Below, piece after piece: positions 1 to 8,521 of a DNA stretch of 64,000 nt. Source of the stretch: Anaerolineaceae bacterium UBA6073 (GTDB taxonomy: Bacteria > Chloroflexota > Anaerolineae > Anaerolineales > Anaerolineaceae); assembly GCA_002436085.1 (NCBI GenBank), contig DIXT01000021.1:1-64000 (forward strand). The letters are read 5' to 3'. Under the pieces are notes generated by a model that ran no database searches, was not told the origin of the DNA, and saw only the letters and a list, made by a program, of their open reading frames with translations. Each line of letters starts with the position of its first letter. The first letter of the stretch is position 1. The position numbers and the translations under genes were made by a program.

Positions 1-167
1 CCCAGATTCTTACGCCGAAAGATCCAACCCAAACCCCCACGCCGGTCCCTACCGAGGCACCTCGGACAGGCGGATTGGTTGGTCCGGGCTTGCTGCAGGC
101 TGCCGGGGGGTTCTTTGCCCTGGTCTCAGCGGGTTCATTCATCTTATTGAAGAAAAAGGATGCCTAA
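1..167 (+). CDS. C-terminal end of a sortase-anchored surface protein (partial)
   Basis: Only the last 54 codons are in the window, read from base 3 to the TAA at 165-167. The visible tail has a Pro/Thr-rich stretch (TQTPTPVPTEAPRTGG), then a hydrophobic segment (about FFALVSAGSFILL) and a basic end KKKDA. This order of sorting motif, membrane span and positive charge is that of an LPXTG-type cell-wall sorting signal, with PRTG in place of LPXTG. The stop codon overlaps the start of the sortase-like gene that follows, so the two are probably cotranslated and the protein is the likely substrate of that enzyme. The function of the exported part cannot be seen. Confidence 0.7.
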   Translation, partial: QILTPKDPTQTPTPVPTEAPRTGGLVGPGLLQAAGGFFALVSAGSFILLKKKDA

Positions 168-1035
168 ACTCAACAAAAACCTGATTCGCGGGGTTGGAAT
201 CGGCTCGGGTTTAATTGCGATAATTCTGGGGTTTATGCTGTTCAGGCAGTCTAAACCCCAGCTTTTCAATCCCATGCCGGGGACCGCGTTCCTTGTGGAC
301 CCCTTCCTGGAGGCTTCCCTACCCGAGGCGTCTGATACGAGGATAGCCGACCCAAGACCGACCAAGCCGCTGCCGCCTTCGGCGATCAAACTCCCAAGCC
401 CTACCCCGGAGCCGACTCCAATACCTCCCTGGATGGAGTTTTCGGGCTTGAGTTTGCTCGGAGGGCCGGTTTTAATGCGGTTCGAGCCAGCGTGTGGAGA
501 TGGGGATATCTATCTGCCAGAATTTCGGGTGCTTCCTTGGAGGCCGGACATCCTGGCCAGCGGTGAGTTTGAACTTAGCATGGGGACTGTGGTTTCATGG
601 GAACATCTGGGATACAACGGTTTGTGGATGCATTCCGGGCTGGATTGGCTGGGCACCCCGCAAAGCGCCTTTGCCCTGCAGGAATACCTGGAGCGGCACG
701 AGAGCGGGAGACTGAATACACCCGGGGAATTTGACCTGAAAGCCGGAGAATGCCTGATAGGCAGTCGGGTGATTATTGAAATTGGCGGGGAGATGGGGAC
801 GGGAACGGTTTCTGCGGTCGCGCGCGTGCCGGCGGAGGGGGTGCAGGAAGTTTCGGGGCACGTGATGGACCTGGTGCCGTACCTGGCTGAGACTTACCCG
901 GAGAGCGGTTTTGCCGGGCTTGAGGAAGGGGGGCTGGTACTGTATTTTTGCGGCCGGCAGTTGAGCACGGAGTCTGCGGATATGACGTCCGGGTATTACT
1001 CGCAGACCCGGATTATTGTGGGGATAAGTCCGTGA
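160..1035 (+). CDS. Divergent sortase-like transpeptidase
   Basis: Protein of 291 residues with an N-terminal membrane anchor (about residues 9-28), a Pro-rich linker (65-90) and a C-terminal domain. The three sortase catalytic positions can be recognised in order: H158 in LWMHSG, C264 in LYFCGRQ and R284 in SQTRIIVGI. Sortases cleave a C-terminal sorting signal and attach the protein to the cell envelope. The surrounding motifs differ from the classical TLxTC form, so I place it only at superfamily level. The ATG at 160 overlaps the end of a gene that itself ends in a PRTG-type sorting signal, which strongly supports the assignment. No other sortase or pilin gene is visible. Confidence 0.65.
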   Translation: MPKLNKNLIRGVGIGSGLIAIILGFMLFRQSKPQLFNPMPGTAFLVDPFLEASLPEASDTRIADPRPTKPLPPSAIKLPSPTPEPTPIPPWMEFSGLSLLGGPVLMRFEPACGDGDIYLPEFRVLPWRPDILASGEFELSMGTVVSWEHLGYNGLWMHSGLDWLGTPQSAFALQEYLERHESGRLNTPGEFDLKAGECLIGSRVIIEIGGEMGTGTVSAVARVPAEGVQEVSGHVMDLVPYLAETYPESGFAGLEEGGLVLYFCGRQLSTESADMTSGYYSQTRIIVGISP

Positions 1036-1144
1036 GAAGCTAGTGAAGAATATGTCTGGGGAAAGTATTGATGGTGTAAGAGATTGCGTGGGCACGCTGG
1101 TAAGAAAATATGAGCACTTCCAGTTCAAAGGTAAAAAAACTGCT

Positions 1145-1172
1145 GAAAAAAATGCTGGTCAGGAGACCAGCA
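1145..1172 (-). terminator. Rho-independent terminator (distal) after tRNA-Val
   Basis: On the minus strand TGCTGGTC and GACCAGCA form an 8-bp stem with a 4-nt loop, followed by a run of seven T. It is a second, stronger terminator downstream of the tRNA gene. Confidence 0.75.
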
Positions 1173-1324
1173 GGAACAAATACATGGGCGCGACAAGCCG
1201 CAAGCAGTGCGCAGCTGGGCTCGATCACCTGAAGGGGACTTGCCTCGAACCTTTATTACACCCTTACTGGGTGCATGGATGGGACAAAAGTTTTCGTGTT
1301 CAAACCCGGTGGAAAATTTGAATA

Positions 1325-1357
1325 TCACAAAATAACTGCTGGTCAGTAGACCAGCAG
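1325..1357 (-). terminator. Rho-independent terminator (proximal) after tRNA-Val
   Basis: A 9-bp perfect stem, CTGCTGGTC and GACCAGCAG with a 4-nt loop (1336-1357), is followed on the minus strand by TTATTTT. It lies 12 bases past the tRNA 3' end. The stem sequence is shared with the distal terminator, suggesting a duplicated tail. Confidence 0.7.
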
Positions 1358-1369
1358 AAATGAGTAGCA

Positions 1370-1444
<75 letters not shown>

Positions 1445-1568
1445 GAAGTGCCAAGATTATAGCAAACACCCGCGCATTTGTCCACCCGGAAAAATTTCCA
1501 GCGCCGTCTTCTCCCCCGTCAGGTAAAATTAGCAAAGCTTACAGCACCGCCAATTCGAAAGGCCACCC

Positions 1569-2951
1569 ATGGCCATCTGGTGGATACGCCGGGATTTGAG
1601 ACTGACTGACAACCTTGCCCTCCAAGCCGCGCTCTCTGGCGGCGGCGCCTTCGTTCCGGTTTTCGTCCTGGACCCGCACTTGCTGGCGAAGCCGGCCGAG
1701 CGCCGGCAGGCATTTCTGTTTGCCGGCTTGCGCGCGCTGGCGGAAGATCTGCGCGCTCTGGGCTCCGGGCTGCTCATCCGCAGCGGTGACCCGTCTGAAG
1801 AACTGCCGCGCCTGGCGCAGGAGCTGGGCGGACTGCCTGTCTTCGCGGAGGAGGACGCTTCCCCCTACGCCCGCGAACGCGACCGCTTGGTCGGCAGCCG
1901 CGCGAATCTGAAACTGCTCCCGGGCGTTGGTGGGCAAGCGCTCGGGGCTGTGCTCAAAGCAGACGGTACGCCCTACACCGTCTTCACGCCCTTCAGCCGC
2001 GCCTGGAAAGCCTTGCCGCCGCCAACCCTGCTCGCCCGCAGGCCTCTTTCCCTCCCAACGTTGCCCGCGCTTGCCTCCGACGACCTGCCTGACCAACCCG
2101 CCCCTGCCGAATTCCCGGCGGGCGAGCAGGAAGCCCAGCGCCGGCTGGACGCTTTCCTGGACGGACCAATCTACGCCTACAAAGAGAACCGCGACCGGAT
2201 GGACCTGGAGGGCACTTCGGCGCTCTCGCCGTACCTGCGTTTCGGCATGCTTTCCGCCCGGCAAGCCGCCCAGGCCGCGCGCGGGGCGTGGTTGAGCGCG
2301 CCAACGGAAAGCGCCCGCGCCGGAGCGGAGACCTGGCTGAACGAATTGATCTGGCGCGAGTTTTACCTGTCCATCCTGTATCATTTTCCGCGCGTACTCA
2401 CGGAGTCTTTCGTCCCGGCGGGAAAACTCATCCTTTGGCGCACGGCCCCTCTGGACCTGGCTGCCTGGCAATCCGGACGCACCGGCTATCCGGTGGTGGA
2501 TGCCGGCATGCGCCAGCTGGCAAGCCTGGGTTGGATGCACAACCGCGCCCGCATGATCACCGCCTCTTTTCTGGTCAAGCACCTGCTTGTAAACTGGCAG
2601 GAAGGCGAGGCGTGGTTCATACGCCAGCTGGTGGACGGCGACCCGGCTTCCAATAACGGCGGCTGGCAGTGGACGGCGGGCACGGGCACGGACGCGGCGC
2701 CGTATTTCCGCGTGTTCAACCCCATTTTGCAGGGGCTAAAGTTTGACCCGCTTGGGGCGTACGTGCGCCGCTGGGTGCCGGAGCTGACGGGTGTGCCGGA
2801 TCGCTACATCCACACTCCCTGGGAAATGCCCGCGGAGTTGGAGGGGGCTGCCAGCTGCCGGGTGGGGGTGGATTATCCGCTCCCAATTGTGGAGCATAAC
2901 CTGGCGCGCGAGCGCGTGCTGGCGGTTTACCAGCAGGCCTTCCAGCGCTGA
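1569..2951 (+). CDS. phrB: Deoxyribodipyrimidine photolyase (class I CPD photolyase)
   Basis: A 460-residue protein, the usual length for class I photolyases, which repair UV-induced cyclobutane pyrimidine dimers using FADH- and light. The N-terminal antenna domain begins with the family signature IWWIRRDLRLTDN. The C-terminal FAD domain carries YPVVDAGMRQL, WMHNRARMI and the signature NNGGWQWTAGTGTDAAPYFR (near residues 360-380), followed by RVFNP. Whether the antenna binds MTHF or a deazaflavin cannot be told. It stands alone: the next gene starts about 110 bases downstream with its own control region. Confidence 0.95.
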   Translation: MAIWWIRRDLRLTDNLALQAALSGGGAFVPVFVLDPHLLAKPAERRQAFLFAGLRALAEDLRALGSGLLIRSGDPSEELPRLAQELGGLPVFAEEDASPYARERDRLVGSRANLKLLPGVGGQALGAVLKADGTPYTVFTPFSRAWKALPPPTLLARRPLSLPTLPALASDDLPDQPAPAEFPAGEQEAQRRLDAFLDGPIYAYKENRDRMDLEGTSALSPYLRFGMLSARQAAQAARGAWLSAPTESARAGAETWLNELIWREFYLSILYHFPRVLTESFVPAGKLILWRTAPLDLAAWQSGRTGYPVVDAGMRQLASLGWMHNRARMITASFLVKHLLVNWQEGEAWFIRQLVDGDPASNNGGWQWTAGTGTDAAPYFRVFNPILQGLKFDPLGAYVRRWVPELTGVPDRYIHTPWEMPAELEGAASCRVGVDYPLPIVEHNLARERVLAVYQQAFQR

Positions 2952-3027
2952 TACCTTGGCAGTCAGGCAAAAAGCAGCGTTTTGGTGTAATTTTCCCCCA
3001 TCCTGATGCGAATATGGTAAAATCCTG

Positions 3028-3046
3028 CTATTCATTTATTGAATAG
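3028..3046. promoter_or_regulatory. Inverted repeat upstream of padR (probable operator)
   Basis: CTATTCA-TTTAT-TGAATAG is a perfect 7-bp inverted repeat lying 12 bases before the padR start and just after a weak -10-like TAAAAT (3018-3023). PadR regulators bind palindromes in their own promoters, so autoregulation of the transport operon is a reasonable inference. Confidence 0.5.
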
Positions 3047-3058
3047 AGAGTATCAGCC

Positions 3059-3595
3059 ATGTCGCCCAGAGCCGCCTTACCCCTTCACTTAGAATACACC
3101 CTGCTGGGCTTGCTCAGGCAAAAACCCCAGCATGGCTACGACATCCTGCAAAACTGGGATAAGAACCTGGGTATTATCTGGAAAGTCAAGCCGGGCAGGC
3201 TGTATGCCGCGCTGAATAAGCTCGAACAGGGCGGATTGGTTTCCGCGCGGCTTGAGAGCGGCGATAACGCGCCTGCCCGTAAGGTATTCGCGCTCACTAC
3301 CCAAGGCGAGGCCGCTTTCTCGCGCTGGCTGCGCTCGCCCGTTCCATCCCCGCGCGAATTCCGGCAGGAATGGTTTGCCAAGCTCTTTTTCTTCCCGGAA
3401 CTGAGCCCGGATGAACGCAGCGCGGTCTACGCAGAGCAGATCAAAGCCGCGCGGAGTTGGCTGAAGGCGCAAGACGAACTAAACCTGACGGGTTCGGCTT
3501 TCGAAGGGCAGGTGCGGCGCTTCAGGCAAATGCAAATTCAGAACATTTTGAAATTTTTGACAGATACACAAAACACTCAGATTACCAGGAGTTAA
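3059..3595 (+). CDS. PadR family transcriptional regulator
   Basis: A 178-residue protein. The N-terminal winged helix has the PadR hallmarks LEYTLLGLLRQKPQHGYDIL and GRLYAALNKLEQGGLV, and residues after about 95 form the C-terminal helical (Vir_act_alpha_C type) dimerisation region. It is the first gene of a four-gene unit. Two bases separate its stop from the start of the substrate-binding lipoprotein gene, so it probably represses its own uptake operon. The ligand is unknown; metal, heme or corrinoid availability is plausible given the neighbours. Confidence 0.88.
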   Translation: MSPRAALPLHLEYTLLGLLRQKPQHGYDILQNWDKNLGIIWKVKPGRLYAALNKLEQGGLVSARLESGDNAPARKVFALTTQGEAAFSRWLRSPVPSPREFRQEWFAKLFFFPELSPDERSAVYAEQIKAARSWLKAQDELNLTGSAFEGQVRRFRQMQIQNILKFLTDTQNTQITRS

Positions 3596-3597
3596 GT

Positions 3598-4680
3598 ATG
3601 AAACGATGTGCCACGCTATTCCTTCTCTTCGCATTGCTTTTATCGGCGTGCGCGCAAGTTGCTCAAACGCAAACACCGCAAGCTGCCGGGCCCATCGCAG
3701 TGATAGACGCGCTGGGTCGCGAAGTAAAACTGGATAAGCTTCCCCAGCAAATCGCAGTAAGCGGCAGAGCATCGCTGATGATCCTTGATGCGCTGTATAT
3801 GTTCCCTGAGGCGAAAGAGCGCGTCGTCGCGTTTGAGGATGCTGTTCAGGGCGATGTGAACTTCATTAAACTGTTGGACACACAGTACGCAGAAAAGGCA
3901 TTCCTGAAGCGCGACGCCGGCGTGGAACAGTTTGTCACTGCCGAACCCGACCTGGTGTTGATGAAGAGTTCACAAGCTGAAAAGTTTGGAGCCCCCATTG
4001 AGGCGTTGAACATTCCTGTGGTATATCTGGATTTTGAGACCCCCGAGCAATACACGCGCGACCTGGCGGTTTTGGGTCAGATTTTTGGTAATGACGCCCG
4101 CGCGCAGGAACTTATCCAACTTTACCAGGGCGCAGTAGACGAAATCAATCAAAAGGTGCCCGCGGCAGCCGCAAAGCCGAACGTGCTTGTGCTGCAATAC
4201 TCCGATAAGGATGGCGCGGTGGCGTTTGACGTGCCGCCGACCAGTTGGATGCAAACCCGGATGGTGGAGCTTGCTGGCGCCAACCCGGTCTGGAAAGAGG
4301 CTAACCTGGGCTCTGGTTGGGCTCAGGTCACTATCGAGCAGGTAGCGGCGTGGGACCCGGACGTGATTCTGATAATCTCTTATGATCAGAACCCGAGTGA
4401 TGTCACCGCGATGCTGAAGCAGGATCCCCAATGGCAGCTGCTGCGCGCGGTAAAGGACGGCAAACTCTATGGTTTCCCCAAGGATATTTACAGCTGGGAT
4501 CAACCCGACACGCGCTGGCTGCTGGGCCTCAAGTGGCTGGCAAGCCTGCTGCACCCTGACGAATTTGGTCAGGTGGACGCTCTGCAGTCCGCGCGCGAAT
4601 TCTATCAGTTCGCCTATGGAGTAGACGCGGCCAGCTACGACGCGATCATCCTTCCGGTTACCCAGGGCGACATCGATTGA
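3598..4680 (+). CDS. ABC transporter substrate-binding lipoprotein (BtuF/FhuD-type)
   Basis: I take the ATG at 3598 as start because it begins a lipoprotein signal peptide: MKRCATLFLLFALLLSACAQ, with lipobox LLSAC. This gives 360 residues. The mature part has the class III periplasmic-binding architecture of iron-siderophore, heme and cobalamin receptors: IAVIDALGREVKLDKLPQQI at the N terminus, EPDLVLMKSSQAE and the linking helix around LGQIFGNDARAQELI. It catches the ligand outside the membrane and hands it to the permease encoded next. Its stop overlaps the TTG start of that permease. Siderophore, heme and B12 cannot be separated by sequence alone, and no cobalamin riboswitch is visible upstream. 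Confidence 0.85.
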   Translation: MKRCATLFLLFALLLSACAQVAQTQTPQAAGPIAVIDALGREVKLDKLPQQIAVSGRASLMILDALYMFPEAKERVVAFEDAVQGDVNFIKLLDTQYAEKAFLKRDAGVEQFVTAEPDLVLMKSSQAEKFGAPIEALNIPVVYLDFETPEQYTRDLAVLGQIFGNDARAQELIQLYQGAVDEINQKVPAAAAKPNVLVLQYSDKDGAVAFDVPPTSWMQTRMVELAGANPVWKEANLGSGWAQVTIEQVAAWDPDVILIISYDQNPSDVTAMLKQDPQWQLLRAVKDGKLYGFPKDIYSWDQPDTRWLLGLKWLASLLHPDEFGQVDALQSAREFYQFAYGVDAASYDAIILPVTQGDID

Positions 4681-5708
4681 ACGACGACGCTTCCCTTCTG
4701 AAAGCCCAGCCGGAACGCACCCAAAAAAGTTGGGTGTGGGCTGTCCTTGCCGCTGTGCTCGTTCTGCTGCTGGTCTTGTCGGTCTTTCTGGGGCGCTATC
4801 CCCAGGCAGGCGTGCTGCGCATAGACCAGCTGCGCGATAACCTGCTGGCTCAGCGTTTGGTGGTCAACGTGCGCATTCCGCGTTTACTGACTTCCCTGCT
4901 GCTGGGTATGGTACTGGCAGCCTCCGGGACGGTATTTCAGATGATTTTCGCCAATCCCCTGGTGGAACCCGGCTTTTTAGGCGTTTCTCAGGGGGCGGCT
5001 TTTGGCGCCGCGCTAGCAATTGTGTTCTTTTCCGCATCCGCCGCGCTTGTGCAGGGTATGGCGGCGCTGTTCGCGTTCGCGGGCTTGGGTTTCTCGTACC
5101 TGCTCGCGCGGCGCATCCGCGTGGGGAGCTGGCTGCTGCGCCTGATTCTGGCGGGCATCGCGGTTTCGGCGCTGTTTTCCGCCGGGCTGGGAATCGTCAA
5201 GTATCTGGCTGATCCCCTGCGCCAGCTGCCTGAAATTACCTTCTGGATGCTGGGCGGGCTCGCGAGCATTACCTGGACGAAATTCCTGGCGGTTCTGCCT
5301 GCCTGCCTTTTGGGTTTGGCAGTCATTTTCGCTTTCCGCTGGCGCTTGAACCTGCTGGCTTTGGATGAGACAACGGCGTTTTCACTCGGTGCGGCGCCCC
5401 GGCGCGAACGGCTGGTGATGATGATCGCGGCGGTTCTGGCGACATCGGCGATTATCTCTGTGGCGGGGATGGTCGGCTGGATTGGCCTGATCATTCCGCA
5501 CATAGCCCGGCGCCTGGTCGGCTCGGATACGCGCCGCAACCTGCCGGCGGCAATCCTGTTGGGCGGGGCGTTTGGAGTGATTTGTGACGACCTGGCGCGC
5601 ATGCTGATGGCTGGAGAAATCCCGCTGGGCATCCTCACCTCATTGCTGGGGGCGGCCATATTCATCATTTTGATGGCGCGGGGTTTGGGCAAGGGGGTGC
5701 GCGCATGA
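4677..5708 (+). CDS. FecCD-family ABC transporter permease
   Basis: A 343-residue polytopic membrane protein of the BtuC/FecCD/FhuB family. It has family motifs RIPRLLTSLLLGMVLAASGT near residues 58-77, NPLVEPGFLGVSQGAAFGA and the cytoplasmic coupling region GWIGLIIPHIARRLVG. The hydropathy fits about ten membrane spans. Translation probably starts at TTG 4677, whose TTGA overlaps the TGA of the binding-protein gene, and its own stop overlaps the ATPase start (ATGA). The three transport genes are therefore tightly coupled. Confidence 0.88.
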   Translation: MNDDASLLKAQPERTQKSWVWAVLAAVLVLLLVLSVFLGRYPQAGVLRIDQLRDNLLAQRLVVNVRIPRLLTSLLLGMVLAASGTVFQMIFANPLVEPGFLGVSQGAAFGAALAIVFFSASAALVQGMAALFAFAGLGFSYLLARRIRVGSWLLRLILAGIAVSALFSAGLGIVKYLADPLRQLPEITFWMLGGLASITWTKFLAVLPACLLGLAVIFAFRWRLNLLALDETTAFSLGAAPRRERLVMMIAAVLATSAIISVAGMVGWIGLIIPHIARRLVGSDTRRNLPAAILLGGAFGVICDDLARMLMAGEIPLGILTSLLGAAIFIILMARGLGKGVRA

Positions 5709-6487
5709 GCGCCAGCCTGCTGAGCTTTGAACACGCCGCGTTTGGGTATACACGCAGCAAGCCGATTTTCACTGACCTGAATTACCAATTACGGCGCGGC
5801 ACCCTGACGGTCATTCTTGGACCGAACGGGATTGGGAAGACGACCTTACTCTATTTAGCTTTGGGTTGGCTGCAGCCTTCCGCCGGGCAGGTGCTGTTGG
5901 AAAACCGACCGCTGCAGGATTATTCCCGGGCGGAAATAGGTCGGCGCGTTTCATTGGTGCCGCAAACTGAACGCCAACCTTACTCCTATACCGTGCTGGA
6001 GTACGTCCTGTTCGGGCGGGCGCCGCACCTTGCGCTGTTTGGCGCGCCGGGGGAAAAAGACGAACAAGCCGCGCGCCAGGCGCTTGCCAGGGCTGGCATC
6101 CCGGAACTGGCTGGCGCCTATGTAGATCAGCTCAGCGGCGGCGAGGGGCAGTTGGTACTTATCGCGCGCGCACTCGCGCAGGAACCGCGCGTGCTCTTGC
6201 TGGACGAACCCAGCGCGCACCTGGACCTGGGCAATAAGTACCGCCTGATGCAAACTCTCTCCGACTTGCGGAAACACGGCACGACTATCCTGATGACCAC
6301 GCACGACCCGGAAATTGCCCTTTCCATCAGCGACGAAACTGTCCTGGTGGACGGCAGTGGTTCTGTGACCGTGGGGACGCCGGCCCAGCTGCTGACCGCG
6401 GAAAGCCTTTCCCGGCTTTACCATCTTCCGGAGGGCGCCCTGGAAATCAGACCTTCACATCCTGGCATCGTTTTACGCCGTCTGTAA
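5705..6487 (+). CDS. ABC transporter ATP-binding protein (FecE/BtuD-type)
   Basis: A 260-residue ABC ATPase that powers the preceding permease. Walker A is GPNGIGKTT (about residues 39-47), the Q-loop region is VPQTE, the signature is LSGGEGQ, Walker B is VLLLDEPSAHLD and the switch histidine is in TTHDPE. The start ATG overlaps the permease stop by four bases. The operon ends here: a strong hairpin follows, beyond which the next gene runs on the opposite strand. Confidence 0.9.
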   Translation: MSASLLSFEHAAFGYTRSKPIFTDLNYQLRRGTLTVILGPNGIGKTTLLYLALGWLQPSAGQVLLENRPLQDYSRAEIGRRVSLVPQTERQPYSYTVLEYVLFGRAPHLALFGAPGEKDEQAARQALARAGIPELAGAYVDQLSGGEGQLVLIARALAQEPRVLLLDEPSAHLDLGNKYRLMQTLSDLRKHGTTILMTTHDPEIALSISDETVLVDGSGSVTVGTPAQLLTAESLSRLYHLPEGALEIRPSHPGIVLRRL

Positions 6488-6503
6488 CTGTTCCTTCTGC
6501 ATC

Positions 6504-6549
6504 AAAAAAACAGGCAGAGAGTACTGAAACCTCCGCCTGTTTTTTTTTA
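6504..6549. terminator. Bidirectional rho-independent terminator
   Basis: An A-run, stem AAAAAACAGGC(A)GAG and CTC(C)GCCTGTTTTTT, and a T-run lie between the convergent ABC ATPase and oxidoreductase genes. The A and T runs on both sides let it act for both strands. Confidence 0.85.
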
Positions 6550-6558
6550 TTGGGTTGG

Positions 6559-7893
6559 TCAGGCTTTCAGAGCCTCTTTGAACGCAGCGGCGCTGATGCC
6601 CTGACCTAGTTGAGCGCTGAAATCCTCTTGCGCCTCGACCGCGTTCTTCACCTTTGCCGCCAGTGAGGCATCCCCGAGCAGGATGGACCCGATAAGTACG
6701 CCTTTGCGGAAAAGGAAGCTGGCGTAGTTACCGCCGCTCTCGTCCACGAGCAGCAAATCCCCGTTTTCAGTAGGGCTAATCTGCCCAATGCTGAACAGAT
6801 CGATGCCCAGCACCTTCAGGCGCGCGGAAGGCGGATCCCCGGCAAATTTGGCGGGCTTACCTGCCGCGGAGAAGCCGGCGATGCTGCCCTGGCTCTTGGC
6901 GGGTATCCACAGACCGTACATACGGCCTTGATGTTCTGTGTCGTCTCCAGCGGCAAAAATCAGAGGGTCGGAGGTGCGCATCATGTCATCAACCAATATT
7001 CCCCGGTTGATGGCGAGCCCGGCTTTGCGCGCGAGTTCCAGGTTGGCGCTCACCCCCGCGCTGATGATTACGAGATCCGCTGGCAGAAAAGAGCCGTCTT
7101 CCAGTTGTACGCTTTCAACGTGTTCCTCGCCAAGCAGCGCTTTGGTTTTCGCGCCTGTAAACACCTTGATCCCCATCGATTCAATTTTCTGCTGCAAAAT
7201 CCGGCTGGCGGCCTGGTCCAACTGGCGCGGAAGCAGCCAGGGCAGGCTTTCCACCACGCTCACCTGCGCGCCGCGCCGGGAAATCGCGCCGGCAACCTCA
7301 AGACCCAACAAACCCCCGCCGATGCAGACGACATCCACAGGCCGGGCACAAACAGCCAGGATGGCGTTCGCGTCGCGCAGGGTGCGCAGGGTTTGCACGC
7401 CTGCCAGATCAACGCCCGGGAAGGGCGGCACAAAGGGCGACGCGCCGGTGGTCATGATGAGCGCGTCGTATGCGTAACTGCGCCCATCCGCGCTGAACAC
7501 CTGCTGCGAGCGGGCGTCAATATCAACCACTTTGGTGTTCAGGTGCAGTTCAATGTGGTTTTCCAGGTACCAGGCTCGGGAATGGAGGTCAAGCTTGCTG
7601 CTGTCCAATTCTCCGGCGAGGTAGCGGGTGAGGTTCATGCGGAAATAAGGCAGTTCAGTTTCGTCGGAGAGCAGAACCACTTTCCCATACGGGTCCGCCT
7701 GATGGATCGCATCAGCAGCGCTGACGCCGGCTATCCCAGCGCCGATAATCAGGTAGCGCTTGCCAGCCGGGGGGATTTCTTCAAAGTGATTGCGGTCGGT
7801 GCCGCACTGCGGGCAGCCGTGCGGGGGTTCAGCGCCTGCGGAGGAGAAACCACACACATTACAAACCCATGTTTTCAAAGGTAATTGGTTCAT
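6559..7893 (-). CDS. Rubredoxin-like/FAD-dependent NAD(P)H oxidoreductase
   Basis: A 444-residue protein with two parts. Residues 8-35 form a rubredoxin-like four-cysteine site (C11, C14, C27, C30: WVCNVCGF and HGCPQCGTD). The rest is a pyridine nucleotide-disulfide oxidoreductase fold with an FAD site IIGAGIAGVSAAD (49-61), an NAD site CIGGGLLGLEVAG near residue 190 and the second FAD motif IFAAGDDTEH. This matches the NADH:rubredoxin/nitrite reductase-like family with a fused iron site. The likely role is electron transfer from NAD(P)H to a rubredoxin-type centre in oxygen or ROS detoxification. The start is supported by AAAGAGGTGA just upstream. It is transcribed alone, convergent with the ABC operon. 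Confidence 0.82.
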   Translation of the reverse strand: MNQLPLKTWVCNVCGFSSAGAEPPHGCPQCGTDRNHFEEIPPAGKRYLIIGAGIAGVSAADAIHQADPYGKVVLLSDETELPYFRMNLTRYLAGELDSSKLDLHSRAWYLENHIELHLNTKVVDIDARSQQVFSADGRSYAYDALIMTTGASPFVPPFPGVDLAGVQTLRTLRDANAILAVCARPVDVVCIGGGLLGLEVAGAISRRGAQVSVVESLPWLLPRQLDQAASRILQQKIESMGIKVFTGAKTKALLGEEHVESVQLEDGSFLPADLVIISAGVSANLELARKAGLAINRGILVDDMMRTSDPLIFAAGDDTEHQGRMYGLWIPAKSQGSIAGFSAAGKPAKFAGDPPSARLKVLGIDLFSIGQISPTENGDLLLVDESGGNYASFLFRKGVLIGSILLGDASLAAKVKNAVEAQEDFSAQLGQGISAAAFKEALKA

Positions 7894-8063
7894 TGGTCAC
7901 CTCTTTGTGAGCAATCGCAAAACTTTAGATTAAATATTAAGTCAGTGTAGCACAATGCCATTCTGATTTCCGGTCCTTATATAAGCTTTATGTCTGGCGG
8001 CAGTAAAAGGCGAAAGCGGGTGTGGGTATAATTGATAGAGACGGAATTCCGGAGGAATTATTC

Positions 8064-8435
8064 ATGAGATCAGCATTGAGCGCGTTCTGGTTGTTGGCTG
8101 GCTGCCTGGCGATAATACTGCTGCTGGGCGTCTTTGTGGCTCGGCTGCGAAAAATGCACGGGATCAAAAGCGCGCCAGGTTATTTGGGCGGTATCATCTG
8201 GGTGATTGCCATGATCGGTTATGCCATCCTGGGCAGGAACGAGATGGCAGACCCGCTCATATTCATCCTGATCAGCAGCGTCATTCCGCTGGTGTACCTG
8301 ACAAATATCCTTGTGATCCTGCTTTCCAGGCGCTACCACTGGAAGGACGCGGAGGATAAACGCGCGGCAGGCCGCTTCGCGCTAATCATTCTTTCGGTTA
8401 TGCTGGTCTGGATCATCGGGCTCATGATTGTCTGA
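8064..8435 (+). CDS. Small four-helix membrane protein of unknown function
   Basis: The ATG at 8064 follows the strong ribosome-binding site CCGGAGGAATTATTC. A TATAAT box at 8027-8032 argues against any earlier start. The 123-residue product has about four hydrophobic spans (roughly residues 5-27, 42-58, 65-87, 104-122) joined by short basic loops. No recognised motif is present. It is followed by, but not overlapping, the DUF368 gene. Confidence 0.7.
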   Translation: MRSALSAFWLLAGCLAIILLLGVFVARLRKMHGIKSAPGYLGGIIWVIAMIGYAILGRNEMADPLIFILISSVIPLVYLTNILVILLSRRYHWKDAEDKRAAGRFALIILSVMLVWIIGLMIV

Positions 8436-8521
8436 AATCCGGCCCCTAAAACCCGAAAACACCAACTGAGCGCTTAGGGCTATAATTAGGGCGCTTGAGT
8501 CATCACATATAGGAGCAACTT

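Noticed and set aside
1184..1260. Possible second, decayed tRNA between the two terminators
   Set aside because: A TTCGAGG-like loop and a CGCGCCCA end are present, but no acceptor, D or anticodon stems can be formed; only the tRNA tail and terminator seem duplicated.
1043..1321. Plus-strand 92-codon frame downstream of the sortase
   Set aside because: It runs over the minus-strand terminators and ends close to the tRNA gene, has no ribosome-binding site and no protein-like composition.
3457..3597. Upstream-extended start for the substrate-binding lipoprotein gene
   Set aside because: It would overlap padR in another frame and bury the lipoprotein signal peptide that begins at 3598.
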